DNA of 64,000 nt from Zhengitettix transpicula (taxonomy: Eukaryota; Arthropoda; Insecta; Orthoptera; Tetrigidae). Made by a program: the position numbers and the translations under genes. The notes beneath the pieces are model-generated. The model did not search any database and was not told the origin of the DNA. It saw nothing but the letters and a program-made list of their open reading frames with translations. Position 1 is the stretch's first letter, and each line of letters opens with the position of its first letter. Of this stretch, positions 1 to 10,989 are shown one piece after another. Where the stretch lies: NCBI GenBank assembly GCA_037074705.1, contig CM073595.1, forward strand, positions 67,384,139-67,448,138, written 5' to 3'.

Positions 1-3000
1 CTCAAGTAAGTTACAACTCCATTACGCATACACGAATAAAATTAATTACTGTCTGGACAGCTACAAACATATTAAATCGTTAGAATTACATAGGAAACAG
101 AAACGGAACCGCTGAAATATTATATTCACCGTCACGTTGCATTAAATTAATTAATATACGAGCGTGATTTTGAGTACCCGTGAAAGAAAGGTAAGAATAA
201 GTTCGGGGAAGTTCCGCATACACCGTTGAACGATGTGGAAGGAAATTGGTTCTGGAGAGTCTATTTCAGTTTCTGCCAGACCAATTATAAACGTAAATGA
301 GAATGGTGGACAGATGCTTAAGTCCAATCTTTCTAGTAACAAGCTTTGGCATGCCTCAAGGAGAAATACGGTCAAGAGTCGAATGTATGACTTAGGAATA
401 TTCCATTAACGATAATAAAATATAATTCCTTCCACGCCCAATGGAAATGTATAGTTATTTTGTAGTGTGTCTATATTTGACGACAAGTAAATAATAAATA
501 GGTGTCACTGTATTATGGCTTTGGAATATAGCTATTGCATACAATGAATCGCTTTGGAAAAATGTAACGTATAGTTCTCATATTACGATCATGATTTTAA
601 ATATATTACTACGCAATATATCTACATGATTTTAACCTGAAAAACCATGTCTGAGATACGTAATCTAATTACACATTCGCTATTAGCCGCCTTCAAGAAA
701 TACATAATCTGTCTGACGTATATTGGCTATTTACATGATTACGTAGGCTTCAAGAAACTTAAAAGGAAATTCCAATCAGTGAAACTAATTAAGCCGCCTG
801 GCATCGTGTCACTTATGCTTATTCGTGAATAAGAGATTTTCTGTTCATTTGTAGTGGCTACTTTCGTTAGACATAAAGTATACTAAAACCCAGTATTTTG
901 AACGACTCAAAACATTCTTTCATGTCTTCTTTTTGCCATCTGACCTTTAGTAATTTTCAACAAAAACAAATTTTATCTCCATTTCTTTCCCTTCTATTTA
1001 AATAAAAAGGAGCACCAGAACTTGTATACCGCAGGAATACAACATGCAATCTCTGCGCGTGACTTATTACCACAAACAGACCTCAAACTGAATATATGAC
1101 ATGGCGATTTCAAATAACAATATAGGCGGGTGATCTGATATGTCTGGTGAACCGAGGGCTCACGTATCAAGAAAAGGCGGAGATTATGGAGACGCGTTCA
1201 AAATAGCGAGATTTCTCTAGTATCCTTAAAAAGTGCGTCTTCAAGACGATTCAAACAAAGTTTCAAGATTTTGAAGGAGGAAAGACAATCAGAATACAAT
1301 TCAACTGAACTTTGGAATGAATCTCTACTCACCAAATTTTGTGTGAAGTCATATAAGATTCGAAAAGGAAATTTCAAATACATAAACATATATTTATTTG
1401 TGTATATATGTGTGTGTACGAAAATTAGTGTCAAGGAATCTAGTCAACTCGGATAATACTGTTAAACAAACCGTGTTCAATGTATCATTTTCCATAATAT
1501 TTAACTTATTACAGTTTTAGTTTTATTTAATGTGATACGTATTTTTGATTCAACGATCATTTTATTTGTATAACACTTTTAAAAAAAGCATATCATTCGA
1601 GATTTTTTAAATATTACTCATAGTGTATAAAATAATGTTAGGACGAATTACTTGCCTTGGCAATTTGATACCGAATCATTAACATTCAATTTCCAGAACT
1701 CTTATACCTATTAACGAGAAATTCAATTAATTCTCACCAGGAAAAAATCAAGTATATTATTTTAATAGATATATATGTAGAGAAATGTCTTGTTAAGTGA
1801 TTCGGATTGTATGTAGCTAAGATAATTATTTTTTTCGTATTGGGAAGTCGCTCTCATACAGCTTTAAATGGGTATTGTAGACCATGAAAGGAAAAAATTT
1901 ACTTGTCTTTGTCAAGAGGAAAGATCGGATACGACACAAGAGATCTTCAGAGTCTGAAAGAAAACATTTTATTTTAATTCTCAAAACAACATTGGCCCCG
2001 TGACGTTGCTACTCGAAGTCATGTTGAATTTTTCTCCTAACACATTATTATTAGCATAACCGTTAGGTTGAAATGGGTTTGGTGTTGCCTCGCGAGATAC
2101 GACGATCTGTTTATGGGAAAATTTAAAATGATTCGAATTGAGAAATAAGGGAAGTAGATTCATCAAAGTAAAAACGAACAAATGGGTTCCAGAAAGCGTT
2201 AATTAATGGATACCAATGGACGCCTTCATCAACAGAGTAAGTCGTTCTGGGAAAAGTAAGTTTTGAAACGCATAAAGTAAACCGAAATTCAATCATGTCA
2301 TTTATATGGTGCTTCATTCTTTGCCTTTAGTAAAACTGCTGTATAGAAGGGAATCCTACTGAGGCGGAGCTGTCGTTCGGAAGAACAAACGGAACAGACG
2401 TTTCGAATAGGAACAATCTGTTTGCCCACAGGAAAGGGACAGACAAATACGAGTGTCCGAAACCTTCATAGACGGCATAAAATTAGAAACAGGTAAAAGT
2501 ATCCATGGGCTTGTGATAACATAAAAAATATAGAAACGAGAGAAAAATAAATCAAAGGTTGTGCGGCACACACGACATAATAGCAACAGATTCCAATTCG
2601 AAAATTTGTCATTGCCTTGTTCTCAAATATGGTCATTTTAAGAAAGTTTAAAGAAGACAGGAATAGAATATTTAAATAAATGGACCCTCACAACCTATCT
2701 TTATCCATCTTGATATTTGGTACTTTGAATTGTAACGAAGCGAGTTGCTTTACGTCCGCTGACCTGGGAAAAAACCTAGGAGTATTATAACAGAAGGCCG
2801 ACATCATCGCATGTTGATGAATGTTGAACCGAGTAGGTCCGTGACGGGAAAGATTTTGGCTACTGAACAGACGCTACCCCTGTATAAGACGTGCAGTTTG
2901 TCGTTCTGTTACGGAAAACGCCTCTCACGTGTCACCTCTACCTGCAGTCGGCTTGTTATTTGCTTTCCTTTCTAAAACAACGTAACGCCTTACAAATAGC

Positions 3001-4516
3001 AGTTTCGAAATAAGCGATCCATTATCATTAAACTTGAAGATGTCCTTTAAACCTCTTGCCATGCCTAGCCTCCCACGTGGCCGATTCATCTGGTTGATAA
3101 CAAGGGTGAATACAAAACAGTAAATAAATATTCACGACGAATAATGAATACTTTGTGTCTCCGCCCGGGAATAAATTCCGTATTCAGGAAGAAGCGACCA
3201 GATAACTGCTGGGTCACAAACTACACAAACAGAAAACGAAGATCGCAACGATGGAATACTACGGTGTTCTCAAAATTCGGGTCGAACACAAATGACATTT
3301 TTAAATTGCGATGTTTTAAAACTCGTGTAATTTGTATGTTCTCATAAAAACTTTGATTGCAACAAACTGCGGTTTGTTATAATAATTTAAGTTTGTCGGG
3401 AACGAAAGTTATTTTAAAGGGAATATTTAGTATCTATTTCCAGCTTCGACAATTCCTAGCGATTTATGATTTCGAATGAAGTATGTATGAGACAGTTTTG
3501 TGAAGCGCTCGCAGCTCATTGGTAGTCATGCTTTCATGAGTAACTAATCTTCAAATTTAAATACGGACTTTTAGTAGGCCACGATGTATCACGCATCGAG
3601 ATTTAACCGTAATGTAAGGAAAAGGATTATACTTAATCGATTCGAAAAAAAAAACACGTATTTCTACTTTTTCCCTTGAAATTTATTTGTTTCCAACGAA
3701 ATACATTAGCATTTCTTGTAGATTAGATATACGAGTGTTCCTATTACTATAAGAGCAATGATAACATACCATCAAATATTCCACAAGCTTACGTCATTGT
3801 CGGTGAGACGATTCAGCACAATGCACAAAAATTAATCTGCTTTTATAGCGCAATGTTATGATTGTAGGATATTGTAAGTATTGTGAGCCACAATGAAATT
3901 GTAAAGAGCTCCGTGAATTCCTTGTAAGCGTCCGTACTTCAGAACCTACAGACACGAAATGAGCTTTAAACACAGACAATGTTAGTCACACTCGTAAAAT
4001 TTCCTCGGAATGTTTCTGCCGTTGCTTTGACTCACGTAGTAGAAATGCGCCGTATAATCTCTGTCCCAGGATAGCTTTGTCTCATATCGTGCTTTCATGC
4101 GTTTCATGTGCAAATAAAATCGTGTCCTCGTATCGAATCATGTCGAAACAAGACGATCTCAAAAATGCTTTCGGTTTCTATTGTACATGAAAATCGTTTT
4201 CACGTTGAAGGTCTGTGAATGGAGGAAACTGGCCGAGCATTTATTTCCAAACATTGAGCGTGTACGAGGTTGGTTTCAAAGGTCTGAGGGTCTGCCTGGA
4301 CAAATACGCTCTTTCGTCCAAATCGGTCAACTCTCGTTAGCGAGTCACGTAAGGAATGTTCCTGCTTTGTTCGAACGCTATTTTTCAAAAGGCAAATTGG
4401 CTCTGGAACAACTTCTGTTACAGGATCGATCGGGAAAGTTTGCGAGAGCTATTCTGTCGCAGGCAATACTTGCGAGGGATATTCTCTCGCAGGCAGAACC
4501 TTGTAGGAGAGATACG
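1..4516. other. Intergenic DNA, nothing recognised
   Basis: AT-rich sequence with only short open frames (60-80 codons) that show no family motif and no splice-linked conserved exons. A 30-bp tandem duplication lies at its right edge (listed separately). No gene or recognisable element is supported. Confidence 0.5.
4440..4499 (+). repeat. 30-bp tandem duplication (2 copies)
   Basis: Units at 4440-4469 and 4470-4499 both read TTGCGAG...ATTCT.TCGCAGGCA and differ at a few bases. The period is a multiple of three and lies in a 125-codon open frame (4181-4558), giving a ten-residue repeat around A-I/L-S-Q-A. I do not recognise that frame, and its 3' end overlaps a dispersed repeat, so I do not call it a gene. 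Confidence 0.6.
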
Positions 4517-4997
4517 AAGGGGCTACCTTTGGGGATGCCTTTTCCTCTCCGTTTTTGAACTAAGGTTCCCACAAGCCGAGGCACCTCGGCCTGTTCTGAG
4601 AGGTGAATGTTACTGGGTCACAGACCTTGGGCATACGGTAAGAGTTATCCGCTATTCGCATTGGAATAGTCGGCCAGCTGCCTCCTAACTGGTCGAGGCA
4701 CGGAGAAGGGATTGCTGCGTCCCCATAGCAAACTCCTCTCCCGCTATCGGAAGGGCGTGGGACAAGTACCCAATGCCCGACCTACTTGATGCAGGTTTTT
4801 CTAGGGTTTTCCCTGCATTACTTTTAGGTGAATGCCGGGTAGGATCCTTAAAATATAGCCCGGAGGCCTAGTTAACCCTTGGCTACCTTCCTCTACCCTT
4901 CCGCATCCCCCCTTTCAAATCCCTTCCTATGCTATTAAAGGGGAGTTGCCCAACGTGGATTACCCTCATGTAGCCTGTTGCCCCCCCCCCCAAAAAA
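4517..4997 (+). repeat. Dispersed repeat, copy A, ending in a C tract
   Basis: About 480 bp that aligns with the reverse complement of 41002-41466. Shared blocks include GGTCACAGAC.TTGGGCATACGG, TGGTCGAGGCA, CGGAAGGGCGTGGGACAAGT and CCTTCCTATGCTATTAAAGG. Copy A ends in 11 C (4981-4991) and an A run. Copy B has a 9-base G run (C on its own strand) just before the last shared block. No coding capacity is evident. Class is unknown; a non-autonomous retroelement or SINE-like family is possible. Confidence 0.7.
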
Positions 4998-5804
4998 AAC
5001 AATCCTTCTGTTACAGTATACTGAACGCGTATCTCTGGTCTCAGCGGATTATTAATGACTTCAAAATGTTTCCGTGGCGAGAAAGTTTACTTTTGTTTAC
5101 ATTTTGAACTGAGAAATTCAAATAAATATTAGTATGTCACTATATATTAACAGCTAAGAAACTAACAAGCTATTAATTAACAACTTATATGTCCATTTCT
5201 TTTACTCTCAGAAACGTAGAGTTGTTTTTTTCTCAATGTGTTTCTTTATTACGTGGTTAGGCACCTTCATATTTTCCGTTGATTTTTTCTATCTTTACTC
5301 TCCTTAGCCATGCAATCCGTTAAAATGACACTTTAGAACTATACAACCCGAAAACAGAAGGTACCAAATCCACAGCATTACAATCAGACTTTGAATCTAA
5401 ACGGTGTATCTTATGTTTTTTACATCATTGTAGTCACAATTCATGTATTTACATATGCATGTTCCAACTAATATTTTCAGTTATCTCAATCAAAATTTCG
5501 TTCTGTATAAGAATTGATGAATTCTCAGCAAAAGTTCACTAGTCTGTTTTTCTATTTATCTAATATATTTTCTCCTTTTCTTCGTAACTGTATTTATAGA
5601 TTTGCGTATTTTATTTGGTCATTTTCGTAATACATTTAATCTATTATCAGCAATATTTTCCAAATCATGAATGAAATTTTTCTACATATAATTTTCTCGA
5701 TCTTATATATATATTATTTATTTAAGAAGAAACAAATTATATCCGAACAATTATGTCTTTCGGGAATAATTTGGTCAAATGGCTTATTATTCTACTTGAT
5801 ATTA

Positions 5805-6850
5805 TCTGAGTGCCTGGCGTTGCCCTGGTATTTATTTCAATTAACCCGGAGTAGGAATTGATTCGGCACTAACCTTTTGGTAAACATTTCATTTAATCAG
5901 CACCAATAGCGTCAGTGTTAAAAAATCTACACATTTACGGTCCCCTATCCGACCTAACCCCCTCGGCATCTAACTTCAAATAAATCACGACGATGACTGG
6001 TAGTATTCGGGAAACCCCTTACTACATAAAATAAAAGTGTCTAAAAAATCACGACCAATTAAAACACTAAAAAATACTCGATAACTTAATCAAGTGTACA
6101 ACTGGTCCAGTTACCTCAAAGGAGTAAAGAAATACGACCGTTAACTAAATAGAGACCAAAATATAGATAGAATAGAATAAGAAAATAAAAAATATGTACC
6201 TTAAGAGGGTCAAAACCACTCCGGGTAACTTTTCGCAACCGCGTCCACCTCCACGAAGAGGAACATTCATCAACCACCATGCTTAATGCAAGAGTTAAAC
6301 TCAACGACCCAGGAACTATACCAGTCTTTTTTGCATTATTTTTTATGTAAACCCCTTCCAACACCACTCGTATGGTAAGAGTGTTTCCCTCCGTTGCCTT
6401 TTGGAGTTGGAATTAGACACATCAAAATTCTAGAATTTATCAAATTAAACGACTCCGGTAACAGTTTATTCGACGCTAATAATGGCCGTTTAGGAATGTT
6501 TTTAAATTTCACCCTCACCCCTAGAGGCGGAAGGTGTCTTAACCCTTTAGTGTTTGTTCGTGGATCGTAAGTGACATGTGTACAAAGTTTGGTAGAAATT
6601 GGTTTACGGATTTAAGATTGTAAACGGAAATTTGTATATCTCCCTTCCTCCCGCAATCCTAGGGGCTGAACTACATCTTAACCAGTATTGTAAATGTACG
6701 AATTAAACTCATTGAATTCTATAACAATGGATTTGACACCAATCTCGGTTGTTTCAGGTTACTTTTATGTAACACCCCTCTATTGGTGCTTTAAGGGATT
6801 GAAATTATACACTAAAAACATCTGGATAGAAAGGATTAATCACACCAACC
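5805..6850 (-). mobile_element. Helitron-like non-autonomous element, degraded
   Basis: Read on the minus strand this segment aligns block by block with the plus-strand element at 44192-44831. Shared blocks are ATTTC.ACCAAA.TT.GTACAC, CGAACAAACACTA, AAAACGGCC....TTCGTCGAA, GGGG.TTACATAAAAA.AA.GC and the terminal GGGCAACGCC.GGCAC. The 3' end is near 5805. Both ends are eroded, so the right boundary is approximate. Confidence 0.65.
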
Positions 6851-8058
6851 CGGAAAAGAAATTCCAAGTCTGAGCTGGCCAGGAAAACCGACATTATAAT
6901 TATATTAATTACGCACAGTGTTGTTATCGTTGTAGAATTTTGCAAAACAAGAGTTCAGTCTCGTTAGTCGTGTTGCTTAGCTTTGACTGGTGAACATTTA
7001 ACCTCATGCTTGTAATAAGCCGAATTAGGTTATATTCATGCAATAATATTTGTTGAACTACATTCGGGCTTCTCTTGATAAAAACATAACATTATTTCAG
7101 GTACTTGCTACTGAGCCCTGGCGACTCTCACTTAAAGACATAATATTGGAAGCATTACCTCGAAAAATTTTGATTTACTAGAAAAAGGAACACGTTTCAA
7201 ATTGAAAAATTATTGACGTTCGTTGTCCTATATTTAAGAATAAGAATTGCGACGATACGTTTTCTGATTGCGTACTTTCGAGGCCGATTACAGAGTTTTG
7301 ACAATTTTTTTACAGCTTATACGACAACACATCGTGATCACGCTTCAAGACTTCCATATTATTTTTAAAGTAAAATACTTTATCCGAACAAGCCAAAAAA
7401 AACAACTTGTGCATCTAAAATGACGACGAGGTCGATTAATCTGGAAAGAAATTTAAATTTCGTTCCCTATACTTTTTGTTGTGGAAACACGTGACCGTCA
7501 TCCGTGTATAACCCTGTGCACGTTATAAAACACGACGTTTCGACTCTTTGTCGGTGTCTGTTATAGAAAACGTACCCTTTTTTTAAAAAAAAATTCGATA
7601 AAAAAATAATCATTAAGGATTATAATAAAGACATATTGGTAAGTGGAGGAACGTTTTTAGCTCCACTTGAAGGTTATATCGCTGATTTCTAAGGACGAGG
7701 AGAAGTAGCTCGTGTCCCGCCTACGGAACAGAGCCTACAGGAGACTCGAAGCCGCGACCTCCGGCGTGAGGACTGTGAGACTGGAGGCACCGACCTACAA
7801 GAAAACCCCTGTCACAACTGCCGTCGAGCCACGAGGTGAGCGAATTTAATAAGATACGTTCAAAGGAAATGCAACGCTCGCACGTGAGAGGATATGTAGC
7901 GAAGAGGGCGAGGGCCGTGCGAGGTCGGAGCCAGCAATTTGGCAACAATGACTGAGGCGCACTCATCAATATCTGTCGGCGCTAACTGCGGCTGCCCGGA
8001 CCAAGCAGCTCCCCTCCAAACGTACTTCTTTTATTAACAATATTACAATATTGACACG
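6851..8058. other. Intergenic DNA with a CpG-rich patch at 7700-7960
   Basis: No gene recognised. A hammerhead-like motif lies at 7531-7556 (minus). The 7700-7960 stretch is unusually rich in CpG and contains a sequence on the minus strand that vaguely resembles a tRNA B box (GGCTTCGAGTCTCC), but not enough to call a SINE. Confidence 0.35.
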
Positions 8059-8063
8059 GTGCG

Positions 8064-8351
8064 GTGCGGCGAAGCGCCCACAGCGGGCCTCGTCCCGAAC
8101 CGTCTCTTCAGAAACCTTGGCCCGACAAATCAAAACGCTATTGTAATTATCATGAACGGGGATCGCAAGGCTTCACAGTACTTGTACCAGAGAACTATGT
8201 GGGGCGTTTCCGTGGCCCCTGGGCAACAGCAGAGCTCTCCTGGAAGCCCACGTGCCTCCAGACCGATCAAGCCTGCCGAAAATACAGACTTTATCCTGGT
8301 GACCAGCAAAGCGACTTTACTGAATACCTCGGCCATGACTCCCTCAAACAA
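8064..8351 (+). pseudogene. LTR-retrotransposon gag/protease-junction fragment
   Basis: A 96-codon frame includes KRYCNYHERG, resembling the C-x-YH knuckle found in insect Gypsy-type gag proteins. It then has RLYPGDQQSDFTEYLG, resembling the R-LFVTD-xxSGxxYLVDTG block that starts the aspartic protease. Frames interrupt one another and the DTG triad is not intact, so this is a decayed scrap. The overlapping 118-codon frame at 8059-8415 is its frameshifted shadow. The assignment rests on weak motif similarity only. Confidence 0.35.
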
Positions 8352-8689
8352 TAATTCTAATAATTATGGAAAACCAGGGAATGAATTCAAAGAATTTAAT
8401 TTATTACTGGTATAAAAGCTAATCTTAGAAATATAAAATACGTAAAATTACGTTTCGAATATAATTACTATAATTGCGTTGTTGTTACTCTGAAAGTATG
8501 GACGACGTTTTATACTGTAATATACCTGGAACATAAATAAAAACTAAGGAAGATTTTTACAGCTTTTCGGGAGACCGATAAATGCTATCCCTCGTTGAAA
8601 AAGAACTAACGTAGAAGATGGAGGTCATCCTGCAACGTTGGCAACAATACAAATTTTATTAGCAGACACATTCTGACTGACATGATATA

Positions 8690-9640
8690 TTACTAAAATT
8701 TTGTGCTTAAAAGTTTCAATTCTTGCCATCATCAGGTGAAATATGAAACAATCACATCCAAGTATACAAAACACAAAAGTATTATCCAAAGAAAATAAAC
8801 TATGAATTAATAAAACAATTGATGACCTTATACAGGCACTTTTTATTTATATTGTAACGACGTTTCGATATCTTCTTATATCTTATTAAGGTATTTTCCT
8901 AAATAGGAGGTATTTACAAATGATTACATTTATAGTACAAAGTAAACAAAAAAACTTAGTAAATTAATATAATAAACTAGCACAATAAAACGGTTAACAA
9001 GTTATTACATTCACACAACTTTGCAAGAGGGTCCGAGGCACAGAATTCACTTAACGCCAAAAATATTGTAGTAAGACTGAATGACAATGTTTTACCTGAC
9101 ATCTGGAGATTAAGTAATACCAAACCTGTAACCTTTGGGCAGTAAGACAATCGTCACCCCTCAGTAACGTTAATAAATAACTTATGAGTAAATAAATGGC
9201 AACACATATTTACAGAAAATCAACTTACAGGCACAGTTTATATTAGCAAAACAAAATAAACAATTTAGAAAAATAAGGAGTTATAAACATTGCTTAACTT
9301 AATCGTGTCGTTGTGTGAATTTGTTTTTGATACTTTTTATATGTATCATTTCAGATAGGGTCAGTTTGTATAAATTAAGTGCAATACCTAACATTAGCCC
9401 AATTAAATCGTGATTTTTCTCTAATGTATGGATCGTTTCTACATTGTGGTTGGCCGTATTTAATTGTTCTTATGTTCCTTTAGGCTAGTTCCTAATGCAC
9501 GTTTGTTCTGGCCAATATAAGCTTTTCCACAAATAGTCTCGCTACAATTAATTTTATAAACTGCATTGTGCTGAGAAGTTTTATTAATTTTGTCTTTACC
9601 TTTTTTATTGAATTTGTTAACCTTATTGTTTATTCTTTTG
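8690..9640 (-). mobile_element. Penelope-like retroelement, 3' end with GIY-YIG-type domain remnant
   Basis: On the minus strand, 9640 to about 9450 encodes NAVYKINCSET...GKAYIGQNKRALGTSLKEHKN, the typical YKI.C..C..YIGQT.R.L..R..EH core of the GIY-YIG endonuclease at the C-terminus of Penelope-like elements. The frame is then broken. After a shift, 9440-9310 encodes a tail ending TLSEMIHIKSIKN, the usual SEMI.IK end, and stops. Below it lies non-coding DNA with two hammerhead-like motifs (about 8858-8880 and 8711-8736), as expected of pLTR sequence. Degraded and non-functional. Confidence 0.75.
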
Positions 9641-10690
9641 CTTTATTGTTCCGAAGACTACAAACACCGCTTACCATTATTTACATATTACATTTAATAT
9701 ATTTACAAAACATTTTTAGCTTTAATTATTGATTTTAGAAAAGTTTATGTTTACAACTTTGGGAAATTGATGATATTAGTCAAATATTGTTTATTCTCAA
9801 TGTGACTGAGAAGTCAAAATTTGTTAGAAGATTTTATATTTTTTCTCTTATTAACCCATTATAAGGTAATATCACAAGATTGATCATTGATGTTATCAGT
9901 GGCGGCTGGTTATTAATTTAGAAAGAAATATTTTTTCTTAATTTTAAGAACCTTCATAATGTTTTAACACCGCGAATTTATGCTTCCATATCGAAGACTT
10001 TAATCTCCATCGCTATGCTCCTGCTAATGCTGCCAGCTGGACATTCGGTGCTTTCGCCGCGACAGCACAAGATTCCTAACAGGAATGAGCACGCACAGCC
10101 CCACGTCAACCGTAAAGCTTAACAAACTGACTGATTCGTGTGCTAGAATTCTTACAGCACTTGGTCCCAGAACAGTCGCATCAGGATTCATAAGTTAAGA
10201 AATCTAAATAAATTTCAACTATTCTGTAATTATAAATCTTATTTTAAAGTACTTTGTTTTCAAAACAAAACTGGTGTAATCCAGGGTTAAATAATCACCC
10301 TAAAATATTCCGATATTGGTTCTGCTATCTCATGGAGAATATATTTATCAAGTTCCCAGTTGATGCTTAATTGTTACGTGTGTCTTTATGATTACTGCGC
10401 CTTTGCTCTGAAAATTTATAAGGAAAAAATATATATCAGCCATCTTGATCTAATGTGATTTAATTATTTTTGTTGTTTTATGTCGTAAACAGTAGCGTTG
10501 CATTTATTTACACGTATTCAGACGTTTCTAGGGTTAAATAAAGTTGCTTTCTTCCAGTGCAAAAAGATACGGTTGTGTGGCTATAACACGATTTTCGTGT
10601 TGGAAGAATATGGGGCAGGATAATCCGTTAGGTAAAGGAAAAGAGGCACGGTTGCTGTACTGAGAAGTAGCCCATATAGGAATTCGTTAT
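9641..10690. other. Intergenic DNA with a possible hAT-type terminus
   Basis: CAGTGGCGGCTGG at 9897-9909 resembles a hAT-type terminal inverted repeat, but no matching right end was found. Otherwise no gene or element is recognised. Confidence 0.3.
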
Positions 10691-10728
10691 TTGAAGTAAA
10701 AATGAAGAATGAGATAGAACAAAAGTAG

Positions 10729-10973
10729 GTGACCAGGAAGCGAGGAAGAGGAAAAATACCTGGTGGCTCAGTTACAAACAGAAAGAGTAAGAAGACAAAG
10801 CAGCCTCTCAGGAAGGAAGATTCCTGTAGTGACGACAACCAGAATGCATTTTTTGTGGTTAAGGCTGGGTTGTGTGCCAGATTTGTAGACGCTGGGCACA
10901 TGATCAATGAGCAGGTGTGGATGATGATGATAATCAGTATATTTGCGACGTTTGCAATACAAGAAAATCCATA
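10729..10973 (+). pseudogene. pogo-type transposase C-terminus with PHD-like zinc finger, frameshifted
   Basis: The first frame gives a basic/acidic linker (KRGRGKIPGGSVTNRKSKK, then KEDSCSDDNQN). After a frameshift near 10855 another frame reads GWVVCQICRRWAHDQ, a stop, then AGVDDDDNQYICDVCNTRK. C-x2-C...W.H...(C changed to stop)...Y.C..C is the PHD-like finger at the end of many insect pogo/jerky-like (DDE_1) transposases. At least one frameshift and one stop make it a relic. The rest of the transposase is not visible upstream. Confidence 0.6.
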
Positions 10974-10989
10974 GCACGTAAACATTTAA

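Noticed and set aside
2123..2317. Minus-strand frame with a VDEGVHWYPL phrase
   Set aside because: It briefly recalls a sortilin-type repeat, but there is no flanking coding support, no further repeats and no splice-linked partner exons.
10581..10985. Minus-strand 134-codon hydrophobic frame
   Set aside because: It is the antisense of the pogo transposase relic; the plus strand carries the recognisable zinc finger.
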